This document shows, in pieces, positions 1 to 9,188 of a stretch of DNA of 64,000 nt. Source of the stretch: an uncultured Pluralibacter sp. Lineage in GTDB: Bacteria; Pseudomonadota; Gammaproteobacteria; Enterobacterales; Enterobacteriaceae. The stretch covers positions 44,220 through 108,219 of the forward strand of contig NZ_CAJYMB010000129.1 of NCBI RefSeq assembly GCF_913775985.1, written 5' to 3'. The position numbers were made by a program, and so were the translations under genes. Every line of letters starts with the position of its first letter. Positions within the stretch are counted from its first letter, which is position 1. The notes beneath the pieces were generated by a model. The model ran no database searches and was not told where the DNA came from. It worked only from the letters and a program-made list of their open reading frames with translations.

Positions 1-983
1 AAGGACGCATTATTCAGAGCCGCTCCGAAGACTCGATCATTAACGAGATCGAAGCCATTCGCGACAGCGTGCCCGGCTTTACCGGGATTATCTCCGATCT
101 TGGCGGGCCGACGGCCAACATGTACATGCTGCGCTGCACCTCGCCGCGCGCCGAGCAGACCTGCCGCCGCCTCTCCTGCGTTTACCCGGAGATCTGCCCG
201 CACATGGACACCAACCACGAGCCGACGATCAACCTCTACCGCCGGGCGCGGGATCTGAAGGGCGTGAAGAAGATCCTGATTGCCTCCGGCGTGCGCTACG
301 ATCTGGCGGTGGAAGACCCGCGCTATATCAAAGAGCTGGCGACGCATCACGTGGGCGGCTATCTGAAAATAGCGCCGGAGCACACCGAAACCGGCCCGCT
401 GTCGAAAATGATGAAGCCGGGGATGGGCAGCTATCACCGCTTTAAGGAGCTTTTCGACACCTATTCGAAGCAGGCGGGCAAAGAGCAGTACCTGATCCCG
501 TACTTCATCTCCGCCCATCCGGGCACCACCGATGAAGACATGGTGAATCTGGCTCTGTGGCTCAAGCGCCACCGCTTCCGGCTGGATCAGGTGCAGAACT
601 TTTATCCCTCGCCGCTGGCGAACTCCACCACCATGTATTACACCGGTAAAAACCCGCTGGGTAAGGTGAATTACAAGAGCGAGGACGTAGTGGTACCGAA
701 GGGCGATCGACAGCGCCGCCTGCACAAAGCGCTGCTGCGCTATCACGATCCGGCGAACTGGGCGCTGATCCGCCAGGCGCTGGAGGCGATGGGGAAAAAA
801 CACCTGATCGGCGGACGCCGCGATTGCCTGGTGCCGGCCCCGACGCTGGAAGAGATGCGCGCCGCGCGGCGGCAAAACAGCCGCGCGCAGCCGGCTTTAA
901 CCAGGCATACCCCCGCCGCGCACCAGCGCTCGCCTGCCGGACGCAGGCCGAAAGTAGCCGGCAGACGGCAGGTTAAGCCATAA
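1..983 (+). CDS. ygiQ: YgiQ family radical SAM protein, C-terminal part (5' end outside window)
   Basis: The reading frame is open from base 3 and ends at the TAA at 981-983, so the N-terminal part with the radical SAM cysteine cluster is missing from the window. The visible part contains the conserved stretches [14 protein letters not shown] and [12 protein letters not shown] typical of UPF0313/YgiQ, and ends in a basic, low-complexity tail as in E. coli. YgiQ proteins are predicted iron-sulfur radical SAM enzymes whose substrate is not established. The gene runs convergently with dkgA and shares a terminator with it. The ATG at 69 is internal, not a start. Assignment is sure from similarity and from E. 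coli gene order. Confidence 0.93.
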   Translation, partial: GRIIQSRSEDSIINEIEAIRDSVPGFTGIISDLGGPTANMYMLRCTSPRAEQTCRRLSCVYPEICPHMDTNHEPTINLYRRARDLKGVKKILIASGVRYDLAVEDPRYIKELATHHVGGYLKIAPEHTETGPLSKMMKPGMGSYHRFKELFDTYSKQAGKEQYLIPYFISAHPGTTDEDMVNLALWLKRHRFRLDQVQNFYPSPLANSTTMYYTGKNPLGKVNYKSEDVVVPKGDRQRRLHKALLRYHDPANWALIRQALEAMGKKHLIGGRRDCLVPAPTLEEMRAARRQNSRAQPALTRHTPAAHQRSPAGRRPKVAGRRQVKP

Positions 984-1020
984 AAAAACGCCCGGGGCAG
1001 CAAAGCCGCCGGGCGTTTTT
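984..1020. terminator. Rho-independent terminator between ygiQ and dkgA
   Basis: A 12-bp perfect stem, 984-995 paired with 1009-1020, has A-run and T-run ends on both sides, so it can stop transcription from ygiQ (+) and from dkgA (-). Confidence 0.85.
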
Positions 1021-1043
1021 ATTCGTACATTGCTCAGCCAGGT

Positions 1044-1871
1044 TTAGCCGTCAAATTTATCCGGGTCCGGCCCCAGGCGCTTGCCCTGATCCAGTTTGGC
1101 AATGTCGGCCAGCTCGTCTTTATCGAGGCGGAAATCCCAGACGTCGAAGTTTTCCGCGATGCGCGATGGCGTCACGGATTTCGGGATCACCACCAGGCCG
1201 CTGTCCAGATGCCAGCGGATCACCACCTGCGCCGGCGTCTTGCCGTATTTATCCGCCAGCTTGCGGATAATCGCCTGATCGAATACCCCTTCGCCACCCT
1301 GGGCCAGCGGGCTCCAGGACTCGGTCTGAATCTTGTGGTTGGCATTCCAGACGTGCAGCTGGCGCTGCTGCATCAGCGGGTGCAGCTCAATCTGGTTGAT
1401 GACGGGCGTCACGCCGGTTTCGTCAATCAGCCGCTGCAGGTGCGGCGCCTGGAAGTTACATACGCCGATGCTCTTGATGAGCCCCTGCTGCTGAAGCTCG
1501 ATCAGCCCTTTCCACGCCTCCACATAGCGATCGATAGCCGGCACCGGCCAGTGGATCAGATACAGGTCGAGATAGTCCAGCTGCAGCTTGTCGAGGCTTT
1601 CGCGCAGGGCTTCCGCCGGGCGCTTCTGATCGTCGTTCCACAGCTTGGAGGTGATAAACAGCTCTTCCCGCGGCAGGGCCGCACTTTTTATCGCTTTCCC
1701 CACGCCTTCTTCGTTCTTGTAGGCGGCGGCAGTGTCAATGGCGCGGTAGCCCACTTCCAGCGCTTTATGGATGGCGTTTACAACGTCCTCGTTGCCTGCT
1801 TTCCACACGCCGAGACCCAGTTGCGGCATTACGTTGCCGTCGTGAAGCTTGATTACGGTTGGATGTGTCAT
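1044..1871 (-). CDS. dkgA: 2,5-diketo-D-gluconate reductase A / methylglyoxal reductase (aldo-keto reductase)
   Basis: A 275-residue aldo-keto reductase that reduces 2,5-diketo-D-gluconate, methylglyoxal and related carbonyls with NADPH in the cytosol. The sequence begins MTHPTVIKLHDGNVMPQLGLG, has the family catalytic Asp-Tyr region (GYRAIDTAAAYKNEEGVGKA), the Lys in FITSKLW, the His in LIHWP and the cofactor loop IPKSVTPSRIAEN. The frame runs back to 1955, but the ATG at 1869-1871 follows an AAGGAGG ribosome site and matches the E. coli protein start. It lies 109 bp downstream of yqhD on the same strand, as in E. coli, where both are induced by YqhC in response to aldehydes. Confidence 0.95.
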   Translation of the reverse strand: MTHPTVIKLHDGNVMPQLGLGVWKAGNEDVVNAIHKALEVGYRAIDTAAAYKNEEGVGKAIKSAALPREELFITSKLWNDDQKRPAEALRESLDKLQLDYLDLYLIHWPVPAIDRYVEAWKGLIELQQQGLIKSIGVCNFQAPHLQRLIDETGVTPVINQIELHPLMQQRQLHVWNANHKIQTESWSPLAQGGEGVFDQAIIRKLADKYGKTPAQVVIRWHLDSGLVVIPKSVTPSRIAENFDVWDFRLDKDELADIAKLDQGKRLGPDPDKFDG

Positions 1872-1891
1872 GCGTTCCTCCTTAGATGAGA

Positions 1892-1924
1892 CTTCACCGG
1901 AGGAAGAGCCCTTCTCCGGTGAAG
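1892..1924. other. Perfect 11-bp hairpin in the yqhD-dkgA intercistronic gap
   Basis: CTTCACCGGAG at 1892-1902 pairs with CTCCGGTGAAG at 1914-1924 around an 11-nt loop, just upstream of the dkgA ribosome site. There is no T-run, so it is more likely an mRNA-stability or partial-attenuation structure than a full terminator. Confidence 0.6.
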
Positions 1925-1980
1925 TGGTAGCATTAAGCCTGGTATAAATCCGCAAAAACGAAAGGGAATGCGGAAAAACC

Positions 1981-3144
1981 TTAGCGCGCGGCTTCGTAAA
2001 TGCGGCGGCTGACGTCGAGGGTAATATCCTGATTTTCGCCCAGTTTCGTCATCCCGTGCTCTTCGAGCTTGGCGATCAGCTGCGGGATTGAGCTGCCGTC
2101 CAGACCGTAGTCGGACAGGCGGGTGCCGACGCCCATGCTTTCGAAGAAGCGGCGGGTCGCGGTGATCGCCGCGTCAATACGCTGATCGTCGGTGCCTTCG
2201 GTAATGTTCCACACCCGCGCCGCGTACTGCAGCAGCTTGGCGCGCTTGCTGTCGCGCTTGACGTTCCACAGAGACGGAAGCACCACGGCCAGCGTCTGGG
2301 CATGGTCAAGCCCGTGCAGGGCGGTCAGCTCGTGGCCGAGCATGTGGGTCGCCCAGTCCTGCGGTACGCCGGCGCCGATCAGGCCGTTCAGCGCCTGGGT
2401 TGCGGCCCACATCACGTTGGCGCGAACGTCATAGTTATCGGCTTCGGCCAGCGCTTTCGGGCCTTCTTCGATAAGCGTCAGCAGAATGCCTTCCGCAAAG
2501 CGATCCTGAATTTTGGCGTTAACCGGATAGGTCACGTACTGCTCAACGGTGTGGACAAAGGCGTCAACCACGCCGTTGGCGGTCTGGCGCGGCGGCAGAG
2601 TATAGGTGTACACCGGATCCAGCACCGCAAACTGGGGCTGCACGTGCGGATTCATAAACGCCCGCTTGTCGCCGGTGGTTTTACGCGAGATAACCGCGCC
2701 CATGTTTGATTCAGAGCCGGTGGCCGGCAGGGTCAGCACTGAACCCATCGGGATCGCGCTGGTGATGCTGGCGCCGCCGTTTTCCAGAATCTCCCACGGA
2801 TCGACGCCGTCGGCATAGTGCGCCGCCGCCGCGATAAACTTGGTGCCGTCCAGCACCGAGCCGCCGCCTACCGCCAGCAGGAACGTCACCTGCTGCTCGC
2901 GGGCGATTTTCACCGCGTTCATCAGGGTTTCATAAGAGGGGTTCGGTTCGATGCCGCCGAACTCAATCACCTCCAGCCCGTTCAGGCTGCTCAGGACCTG
3001 ATCCAGTACGCCGGTTTTCTTCACGCTGCCGCCGCCGTAGGTGACGAGCACGCGGGCGTCGTCCGGGATCTGAGCGCGCAGATCGGCAATCGCGCCTTTG
3101 CCAAACAGAATGCGGGTTGGGGTGTGCAGGTTAAAATTAAACAT
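1981..3144 (-). CDS. yqhD: NADPH-dependent alcohol/aldehyde dehydrogenase YqhD
   Basis: Iron-type alcohol dehydrogenase of 387 residues, the same length as E. coli YqhD. It reduces short and medium aldehydes such as acrolein, methylglyoxal and furfural using NADPH. The protein starts MFNFNLHTPTRILFGKGAI; the nucleotide-binding GGGS motif occurs in VTYGGGSVKKTG and VGGGSVLDG, and metal-ligand histidines are in the HTVEQY and GHELTALHGLDH regions. The ATG at 3142-3144 was chosen by that start and by a nearby GGGAGC ribosome site; the frame itself continues upstream to 3507. It is divergent from its regulator yqhC and leads the yqhD-dkgA pair. Confidence 0.96.
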   Translation of the reverse strand: MFNFNLHTPTRILFGKGAIADLRAQIPDDARVLVTYGGGSVKKTGVLDQVLSSLNGLEVIEFGGIEPNPSYETLMNAVKIAREQQVTFLLAVGGGSVLDGTKFIAAAAHYADGVDPWEILENGGASITSAIPMGSVLTLPATGSESNMGAVISRKTTGDKRAFMNPHVQPQFAVLDPVYTYTLPPRQTANGVVDAFVHTVEQYVTYPVNAKIQDRFAEGILLTLIEEGPKALAEADNYDVRANVMWAATQALNGLIGAGVPQDWATHMLGHELTALHGLDHAQTLAVVLPSLWNVKRDSKRAKLLQYAARVWNITEGTDDQRIDAAITATRRFFESMGVGTRLSDYGLDGSSIPQLIAKLEEHGMTKLGENQDITLDVSRRIYEAAR

Positions 3145-3331
3145 AGTTTGCTCCCTTGATAGCGATGGCAGCCGGAAGGGCTGTCGATGTCGGACATTGT
3201 GATCCCGGTCGCTTTTTTCCTCAATGCACGTTCCTGCCGTTGTCTTGCCCATTCCTCCGGCGGGCTGGAGAATATGCGCAAGACAGGACACAATACTCAT
3301 CTCAAAAACGGCGCGCGTCAGGAGCCCAATC

Positions 3332-4231
3332 ATGAACCGGGAAGCGGTCTGTCTTTCACTGGCTGAAAAAATTAAATCACTGATAAGTAAAGAAGATGAG
3401 CTGAGAGAGCGGCTGCCCGCCGTGCGGCTTTTATACGACACGCAGCCCTGGCCGCGCATGCCGGTAATGTACCAGCCAGGCATCATATTTCTCTTTTCCG
3501 GGCACAAAATTGGCTATATCAATGCCAGGACTTTCCGCTACGACGCTACGGAATACCTGCTGCTGACTGTGCCGCTGCCGTTCGAGTGCGAAACCGTCGC
3601 CACCCCGGACGTTCCGCTGGCGGGGATGCGGCTGGACGTGGATATTCTCCAGCTGCAGGAGCTGCTGATGGATATTGGCGAAGATGCGCTGTTTCATCCC
3701 GCCAAAGCGGAGAGCGGCATCAACTCTTCGCCGCTGACGGAGGAGATCCTGTGCGCGGCAGAGCGGCTGCTGGACGTCATTGAGCGTCCGCTGGACGCGC
3801 GCATTCTCGGCAAGCAGGTGGTGCGCGAGCTGCTTTACCACGTGCTGATTGGGCCACAGGGCGGGGCGCTAATGGCGCTGGTGAGCCGCCAGACGCACTT
3901 CAGCCTGATAAGCCGGGTGCTAAAGCGCATTGAAAGCCACTATACCGAATCCCTGAGCGTCGACCAGCTGGCGGCAGAGGCCAACATGAGCGTGTCGGCG
4001 TTTCACCACAACTTTAAATCGGTGACCAGCACCTCGCCGCTGCAGTATCTAAAATCGTATCGCCTGCACAAGGCGCGGCTGCTGATGGCCCACGACGGGC
4101 TGAACGTCAGCACCGCGGCAATGCGCGTCGGCTACGAAAGCGCGTCGCAGTTCAGTCGGGAGTTTAAGCGTTACTTTGGCACGACGCCGGGGGAAGATGC
4201 CGCGCGCATTCGCGGCTTTCCCGGCGTGTAG
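3332..4231 (+). CDS. yqhC: AraC family transcriptional regulator YqhC
   Basis: A 299-residue regulator. The N-terminal AraC_N (cupin-like) domain covers roughly residues 20-180, and a C-terminal double helix-turn-helix covers about 200-290 ([45 protein letters not shown]; the second HTH ends in [18 protein letters not shown]). In E. coli YqhC activates yqhD and dkgA when aldehydes are present. The ATG at 3332 follows GGAGCCC at 3321; the open frame from 3224 is longer but has no supported start. The 187-bp gap to yqhD must hold the divergent promoters. Confidence 0.93.
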   Translation: MNREAVCLSLAEKIKSLISKEDELRERLPAVRLLYDTQPWPRMPVMYQPGIIFLFSGHKIGYINARTFRYDATEYLLLTVPLPFECETVATPDVPLAGMRLDVDILQLQELLMDIGEDALFHPAKAESGINSSPLTEEILCAAERLLDVIERPLDARILGKQVVRELLYHVLIGPQGGALMALVSRQTHFSLISRVLKRIESHYTESLSVDQLAAEANMSVSAFHHNFKSVTSTSPLQYLKSYRLHKARLLMAHDGLNVSTAAMRVGYESASQFSREFKRYFGTTPGEDAARIRGFPGV

Positions 4232-4249
4232 AGACAACGTGCAGCGCGA

Positions 4250-4909
4250 TCAGGCGCTGCAGTACTTCTTCTTGATAACGACGGCAACGGCGCCGAACAG
4301 GCCGCAAACCAGCAGAAAAATCGGCAGGATCATCAGGAACGTCATCACCTGATCTTCGTGGCGCTTAACGAACGGGATCATGCTCAGCATATAGCCAAAG
4401 CCGGTGACCACGCCGACCCACACCATGGCGCTCAGCCAGTTAAAGAACTGAAAGCGGCGGTTGGAGAGCCCGGAGATGCCCGCCATCGTCGGCAGCAGGG
4501 TGCGGATAAAGGCCAGGAAGCGCCCCGCCAGCAGGGCCAGCAGCCCGTGGCGATCGAACATGCAGGTGGCGCGCTCGTGATACTTCACCGGCAGGTGCGC
4601 CAGCCAGCCCTTAACTACCGAGGTATTCCCCAGCCAGCGGCCCTGAATATAGCTAAGCCAGCAGCCAAGGCTGGCGGCAGTCGTCAAAATCACCATCGTA
4701 GGGACAAAGTCCATGACGCCTTTGGCGATCAGCGCCCCGGCAAGCAGCAGCAGGCTGTCGCCGGGAAGGAAAGACGCCGGCAGCAGGCCGTTTTCTAAAA
4801 ACAGCGTCGCAAACATAACCAGATAAACAACGCCAACGACGTGGGGATTAGCCAGTGCGGTAAAATCATGTTGCCAGAGGGCGGCGACAATCTCTTGAAT
4901 AACAACCAT
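4250..4909 (-). CDS. yghB: DedA family inner membrane protein YghB
   Basis: A 219-residue polytopic inner membrane protein, the same length as E. coli YghB. It carries the DedA signature around [22 protein letters not shown] and the re-entrant loop [19 protein letters not shown]. DedA proteins are thought to act as proton-dependent lipid (undecaprenyl phosphate or phospholipid) translocases needed for cell division and envelope homeostasis. The gene is convergent with yqhC, 18 bp apart. Confidence 0.95.
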   Translation of the reverse strand: MVVIQEIVAALWQHDFTALANPHVVGVVYLVMFATLFLENGLLPASFLPGDSLLLLAGALIAKGVMDFVPTMVILTTAASLGCWLSYIQGRWLGNTSVVKGWLAHLPVKYHERATCMFDRHGLLALLAGRFLAFIRTLLPTMAGISGLSNRRFQFFNWLSAMVWVGVVTGFGYMLSMIPFVKRHEDQVMTFLMILPIFLLVCGLFGAVAVVIKKKYCSA

Positions 4910-4940
4910 GGACTTTCCTGTGGAGCAACATTTCCGGTTA

Positions 4941-5142
4941 TATACCCGTCATACTTCAAGCTGCTTGTGCGTTGGCTGCGCTACTCGGCTCATCCATGAG
5001 CCTCGCCCTGAAGGGCCATCGCTTCGCGACGTTCAAATCTGTTCCAGACAGATTTGTCGCTCACCCCGGTCACTTACTCCAGTAAGCTCCCGGGGATTCG
5101 CTCTCTTGCCGCCTTCAAGCAACTCGAATTATTTTGGGTATA
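4941..5142. repeat. ERIC-type intergenic repeat, long variant, in the yghB-metC gap
   Basis: This 202-bp element is bounded by TATACCCG (4941) and TGGGTATA (to 5142). It carries the ERIC core (GTGCGTTGGCTGCGC on the left; TCACTTACTCCAGTAAGCTC then CGGGGATTCGCTC on the right). It is longer than the usual 127 bp because of extra DNA in the middle, about 4988-5060. The rest of the 4910-5349 gap shows no gene. The ERIC assignment rests on remembered consensus, not alignment. Confidence 0.75.
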
Positions 5143-5349
5143 CACTTCATCTTTAGCCCGCGAGACATTGACCCTATAAAGAGCAGCAAAGGTGCCGTTC
5201 GGGGACAATTAAGCGTATCTGCGGTGCGATCTGGACGATTTGCCCTAGAGTATACGCCCTAATCGCCATAAACATCTTGATTACGGGCGCATATCTTACA
5301 GACGATTGTAACCTTATTTGTCCGGTTCCCGCCTCCTGTCTGTAAGACA

Positions 5350-6546
5350 TCAGGCGATGCGTTCGAAGCCCGCGGCCAAATCGGCAATCAGATCATCGAC
5401 ATTTTCCAGACCAACGTGCAGGCGGATCAGCGTGCCGCTGAAGTCTACCTCGCCCTGCGGGCGAATGGCCGCCAGCTGCTCGGGCTGGTTAGGTAAAATT
5501 AATGACTCAAATCCGCCCCAGGAGTAGGCCATGCTGAACAGGCTAAAGTTGTCGAGATAGGCCGCCAGTTCCGCATCGTTCAGGCGCTTTTTCAGCACAA
5601 AAGAGAACAGGCCGCTGCTGCCGGTGAAGTCGCGCTGCCAGAAGGCGTGCCCCTTGCTGCCGGGCAGGGCGGGATGATTAACGCGCTCCACCTGCGGATG
5701 CTTAGCCAGCCACCCGGCGATGCGCAGGCTGCTTTCGTGATGCTGGCGCAGACGCACGCTCAGGGTGCGCAGCCCGCGGCTGGTCATGTAGGCGGTATCG
5801 GCATCCACCATCTGCCCCATCAGATAAGCATTCTCTCGCAGCTGGTCCCAGCAGCGGGCGTTTGAAACGGCGGTGCCAATCATGCCGTCGGAGTGGCCGA
5901 TCAGGTATTTGGTTGCGGCCTGAATCGAAATATCAATCCCGAACTCCAGCGCCTTAAACAGCACGCCCGCCGCCCAGGTGTTATCCATCATGATAATCGC
6001 GTCCGGCGCCACGCTGCGCACCGCGGCGACAATCGCCGGCACATCGTGCACTTCCATGGTGATGGAGCCCGGTGATTCAAGGAACACTACCCGCGTATTG
6101 GGCTGGACCAGCGCTGCAATATCGGCGCCGATGAGCGGATCGAACCAGCCGGTGGTGATGCCCATTTTGGCGAGGATCTTGCTGCAAAAATCCTGGGTTG
6201 GCTCATAGGCGGTGTTGGTCACCAGAATATGATCTCCCTGCTCGACGAAGGCGAGGATGCTGTTGGCTACCGCCGCCGCGCCGCAGGGGAACAGCGCGCA
6301 GCCCGCACCGCCTTCCAGCTCGCACATGGCGTCCTGCAGCGAGAAGTGGGTCAGGGTGCCCCGGCGGCCGTAAAACAGCTCGCCTTTCGCGCGGTTGCGC
6401 GTGGCGTGCTTCTTGGCTTCGACAGTATCAAACACCAGCGAGGAGGCGCGCTGGATAACGCTGTTGACGGAGCCCTGGGTGTAACGCTTGCTGCGTCCCG
6501 CGTGGACCAGCGCGGTTTCCAGCTGCTGAGGGTGCTTCTCGGACAT
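5350..6546 (-). CDS. metC: Cystathionine beta-lyase
   Basis: A PLP enzyme of 398 residues that cleaves cystathionine to homocysteine, pyruvate and ammonia in methionine synthesis. It belongs to the Cys/Met metabolism fold-type I family. Visible elements are the [16 protein letters not shown]-terminal segment, [11 protein letters not shown] (PLP-binding Asp), the Schiff-base lysine K213 in [12 protein letters not shown] and the C-terminal LIRLHVGLE. It is slightly longer than the 395 residues of E. coli. It is divergent from exbB, and the upstream region carries tandem MetJ boxes. Confidence 0.96.
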   Translation of the reverse strand: MSEKHPQQLETALVHAGRSKRYTQGSVNSVIQRASSLVFDTVEAKKHATRNRAKGELFYGRRGTLTHFSLQDAMCELEGGAGCALFPCGAAAVANSILAFVEQGDHILVTNTAYEPTQDFCSKILAKMGITTGWFDPLIGADIAALVQPNTRVVFLESPGSITMEVHDVPAIVAAVRSVAPDAIIMMDNTWAAGVLFKALEFGIDISIQAATKYLIGHSDGMIGTAVSNARCWDQLRENAYLMGQMVDADTAYMTSRGLRTLSVRLRQHHESSLRIAGWLAKHPQVERVNHPALPGSKGHAFWQRDFTGSSGLFSFVLKKRLNDAELAAYLDNFSLFSMAYSWGGFESLILPNQPEQLAAIRPQGEVDFSGTLIRLHVGLENVDDLIADLAAGFERIA

Positions 6547-6565
6547 AATGGCATTACCTGTTTTT

Positions 6566-6581
6566 ATACGTCTGGACGTCT
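6566..6581 (-). promoter_or_regulatory. Tandem MetJ (met box) operator for metC
   Basis: On the minus strand two adjacent 8-mers read AGACGTCC and AGACGTAT, against the met box consensus AGACGTCT. They lie 20-35 bp upstream of the metC start. Tandem boxes bind the MetJ-S-adenosylmethionine repressor, so metC should be shut off when methionine is plentiful. Confidence 0.85.
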
Positions 6582-6714
6582 AAACTAGCACGGTTGCCGC
6601 AGGCTGTATTGACGCTTTACGGATACAGCATAAAATTTTGCGCCGGCGCTGCCGCGCATAATTTTCCTGTGCCAGCGCAAAGAAAAGTCGGGTTTTCCCG
6701 GCTGGCGCGGAAAT

Positions 6715-6733
6715 AGTAATGAGAACCACTATC
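6715..6733. promoter_or_regulatory. Fur box upstream of exbB
   Basis: The 19-mer AGTAATGAGAACCACTATC matches 14 of 19 positions of the Fur consensus GATAATGATAATCATTATC. It sits 66 bp before exbB, in the 252-bp metC-exbB divergent gap. Iron repression of exbBD through Fur is established in E. coli. Confidence 0.8.
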
Positions 6734-6798
6734 AATTCGATAGCGTTTTGTTATTATGTCGCACAGGTTTTTTGTGATTCAGATCGTGGAGACACACT

Positions 6799-7530
6799 GT
6801 GGGTAATGATTTGATGCAGACGGACCTCTCCGTTTGGGGCATGTACCATCATGCCGACATCGTGGTTAAGGTAGTGATGATTGGCCTCGTGCTGGCCTCT
6901 GTCGTTACCTGGGCTATCTTCTTTAGCAAAAGCGCCGAACTGCTGGCGCACAAGCGCCGCCTCAAGCGCGAGCAGGCGCTGCTCGGCGACGTGCGTTCTC
7001 TGGATCACGCCAGCGAAGTAGCGTCGGCTTTTCAGGCTAAAAGCCTGAGCGCGATGCTGATTAACGAAGCGCAGAACGAGCTTGAGCTTTCAGAAGGTTC
7101 AGAAGATCGCGAAGGCATCAAAGAGCGTACCGGCTTCCGACTCGAGCGCCGCGTTGCCGCCGTCGGTCGTTACATGGGCCGCGGTAACGGTTTCCTGGCA
7201 ACTATCGGCGCGATTTCGCCGTTTGTCGGACTGTTTGGCACCGTATGGGGCATCATGAACAGCTTTATCAGCATTGCCCAGACCCAGACGACCAACCTTG
7301 CTGTCGTCGCGCCGGGTATTGCCGAAGCCCTGCTGGCAACCGGTATTGGCCTGTTCGCCGCGATCCCGGCGGTAGTTATCTACAACATCTTTGCCCGCAT
7401 GATCGGCAGCTACAAAGCGATGCTCGGCGACGTAGCCGCGCAGGTGCTGCTGCTGCAGAGCCGCGACCTGGATCTGAACGCCAGCGACGCTGCACCGGTT
7501 CGCCCGACGCAAAAACTGCGAGTGGGGTAA
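6799..7530 (+). CDS. exbB: TonB-system energiser subunit ExbB
   Basis: A 243-residue inner membrane proton-channel subunit of the TonB-ExbB-ExbD complex, which powers outer membrane uptake of siderophores and cobalamin. The N-terminal hydrophobic helix lies near residues 17-40. The MotA/TolQ/ExbB domain includes LATIGAISPFVGLFGTVWGIMNSF and APGIAEALLATGIGLFAAIPAVVIYN. The GTG start at 6799 gives MGNDLMQTDLSVWGMY, which matches the E. coli start. It is followed after 6 bp by exbD. Confidence 0.97.
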   Translation: MGNDLMQTDLSVWGMYHHADIVVKVVMIGLVLASVVTWAIFFSKSAELLAHKRRLKREQALLGDVRSLDHASEVASAFQAKSLSAMLINEAQNELELSEGSEDREGIKERTGFRLERRVAAVGRYMGRGNGFLATIGAISPFVGLFGTVWGIMNSFISIAQTQTTNLAVVAPGIAEALLATGIGLFAAIPAVVIYNIFARMIGSYKAMLGDVAAQVLLLQSRDLDLNASDAAPVRPTQKLRVG

Positions 7531-7536
7531 CCGGCA

Positions 7537-7962
7537 ATGGCAATGCGCATGAACGAAAACATGGAAGATGGCGAGGAGATGCACGACATTAACGTGACGC
7601 CGTTTATTGACGTCATGTTGGTTCTGCTGATTATCTTCATGGTTGCCGCCCCGCTGGCGACGGTTGACGTTAAAGTTAACCTGCCCGCGGCTTCCAGCCA
7701 GCCGCAGCCGCGTCCCGAGAAGCCGGTTTATCTCAGCGTGAAGGCCGACGACACCATGTTTATCGGTAACGATCCGGTCACGCAGGAGACAATGATCGGC
7801 GCGCTGAATACCCTGACGGAAGGCAAAAAGGACACCACCATTTTCTTCCGGGCGGACAAGAGCGTGAATTACGAGACCATGATGCGGGTGATGGATACCC
7901 TGCATCAGGCGGGCTATCTGAAGATAGGCCTGGTCGCCGAAGAGCAGACGGGCGCGAAGTAA
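7537..7962 (+). CDS. exbD: TonB-system accessory subunit ExbD
   Basis: A 141-residue protein with one transmembrane helix (about residues 23-42) and a periplasmic domain. The transmembrane Asp needed for proton use is present in DINVTPFIDVMLVLLIIFM. It forms the channel with ExbB and is encoded in one operon with it, under the Fur box upstream of exbB. Confidence 0.97.
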   Translation: MAMRMNENMEDGEEMHDINVTPFIDVMLVLLIIFMVAAPLATVDVKVNLPAASSQPQPRPEKPVYLSVKADDTMFIGNDPVTQETMIGALNTLTEGKKDTTIFFRADKSVNYETMMRVMDTLHQAGYLKIGLVAEEQTGAK

Positions 7963-7986
7963 TAATCGCCAATTGCCGCTCTGATA

Positions 7987-8018
7987 AAAGCCGCCGCGCT
8001 TCGCGCCGCGGCTTTTTT
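7987..8018 (+). terminator. Terminator after exbBD
   Basis: A GC-rich hairpin (AAAAGCCGC at 7987 against GCGGCTTTT at 8008-8016, with CGCG inner pairs) is followed by a T-run, 25 bp after the exbD stop. Confidence 0.85.
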
Positions 8019-8206
8019 AATAGGCTTTAGCCGGCCCGCCAGCTGCATAAAATCGCCGCATCTATCTTCTTGATTCACATCAACAAACCCCAAAAGCCTC
8101 TGTGATCGCCCTCGCATAACAGTACTGCCTTCATTAAATTTTCTGCCCCGAGCCGCTAGTCTGCCCGTGTTTAGTTTTTTTCATGGACGCATTCTCAGGA
8201 GAGAAA

Positions 8207-9115
8207 ATGAAAGCTTTACTTAGCGCAGCGGTATTCACGGGAGCGATGGCCTGCTCTCTTTTTTCCCACGCGGCGGATAACCTCGATCGGGAAAAAGAGT
8301 TAAAAGTCATCAGCTACAATGCTTACTGGGGCATGAAGTCTGACGAGTCAAAAGATAAGCAGAAATTCAGCGAATGGGCGAAAAAGCAGGACGCCGACGT
8401 AATTGCCTGGCAGGAGATGAACCACTTCACCCGCGAAAAGCTGGAGGCCTTCGCCCGCAGCTACGGACATCCATACGCGGTGCTGCTTAAAGAGTCCCCC
8501 AATCCGGACGATGACGAGTTCTTCCCCACCGCGCTCACCTCGAAGTACCCCATTGTCAACGTGAAGAAAGTGACCGATAACCTGTGGCACGGCGCGCTGT
8601 TTGCCGACGTCGGCAATCACCACTTCGTGGTCACCCACATGAACCCGTTCCGCACGTCCCAGCGCATCGAAGAGATGAACCTGATCCTTGACTCCATCAG
8701 GTACAGCACCGATCCGAACGGCAAATGGATTATCGCCGGCGATCTCAACTCCTTCTCGCCTCTCGATAAGCCGGGCTACGACGAACAGGCGATGGTGAAG
8801 GATTTGCAAGAAAAAGAGGCGAAAAGGCCGGTTCTGCATAATCTGGTTAACGGCAAAATGGACTATACCGTCCAGCAGAATATCCTCGACCGCGGCTTTA
8901 TTGACGTGCTGAAGCACAAGTACCCGAACACGTTTGTGGCGACCGCGCCGACCAAAATATTCTACGATCAGGCAAAAACGCCGCTGCGCTACGACTACAT
9001 TTACGTGTCGCCAAAAATGAAGGACGACATTGTGGATGTGAAGGTGCTGAAAGACGACTTTACGGACAAGTACTCCGATCACTATCCGGTACAGATGATC
9101 ATTAAAAATCCGTAA
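8207..9115 (+). CDS. Exported endonuclease/exonuclease/phosphatase-family protein (sphingomyelinase C-like)
   Basis: A 302-residue protein with a signal peptide (MKALLSAAVF...SHA, residues 1-22) and an EEP metal-dependent hydrolase domain. Catalytic motifs are AWQE (metal-binding Glu), THMNPF, GDLNS and a terminal SDHYPV. Family members are secreted sphingomyelinases, DNase I-like nucleases or inositol phosphatases; which activity applies here cannot be told. The start at 8207 was chosen because CAGGAGAG lies just before it and the signal peptide begins there, rather than the ATG at 8183. It is a single gene between two terminators and is absent from this place in E. coli, so it may be an accessory gene. 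Confidence 0.8.
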   Translation: MKALLSAAVFTGAMACSLFSHAADNLDREKELKVISYNAYWGMKSDESKDKQKFSEWAKKQDADVIAWQEMNHFTREKLEAFARSYGHPYAVLLKESPNPDDDEFFPTALTSKYPIVNVKKVTDNLWHGALFADVGNHHFVVTHMNPFRTSQRIEEMNLILDSIRYSTDPNGKWIIAGDLNSFSPLDKPGYDEQAMVKDLQEKEAKRPVLHNLVNGKMDYTVQQNILDRGFIDVLKHKYPNTFVATAPTKIFYDQAKTPLRYDYIYVSPKMKDDIVDVKVLKDDFTDKYSDHYPVQMIIKNP

Positions 9116-9133
9116 CTGCCCGCTCGCCGGTCG

Positions 9134-9173
9134 TAAAAAAATCCGCCATCGCGAAAACGACGGCGGATTTTTT
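9134..9173. terminator. Bidirectional terminator between the EEP gene and gpr
   Basis: An inverted repeat with arms ATCCGCC and GGCGGAT (extended by TCG/CGA) has A-runs before and T-runs after, and serves both convergent genes. Confidence 0.85.
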
Positions 9174-9188
9174 ATTGCCGATGCCGGC

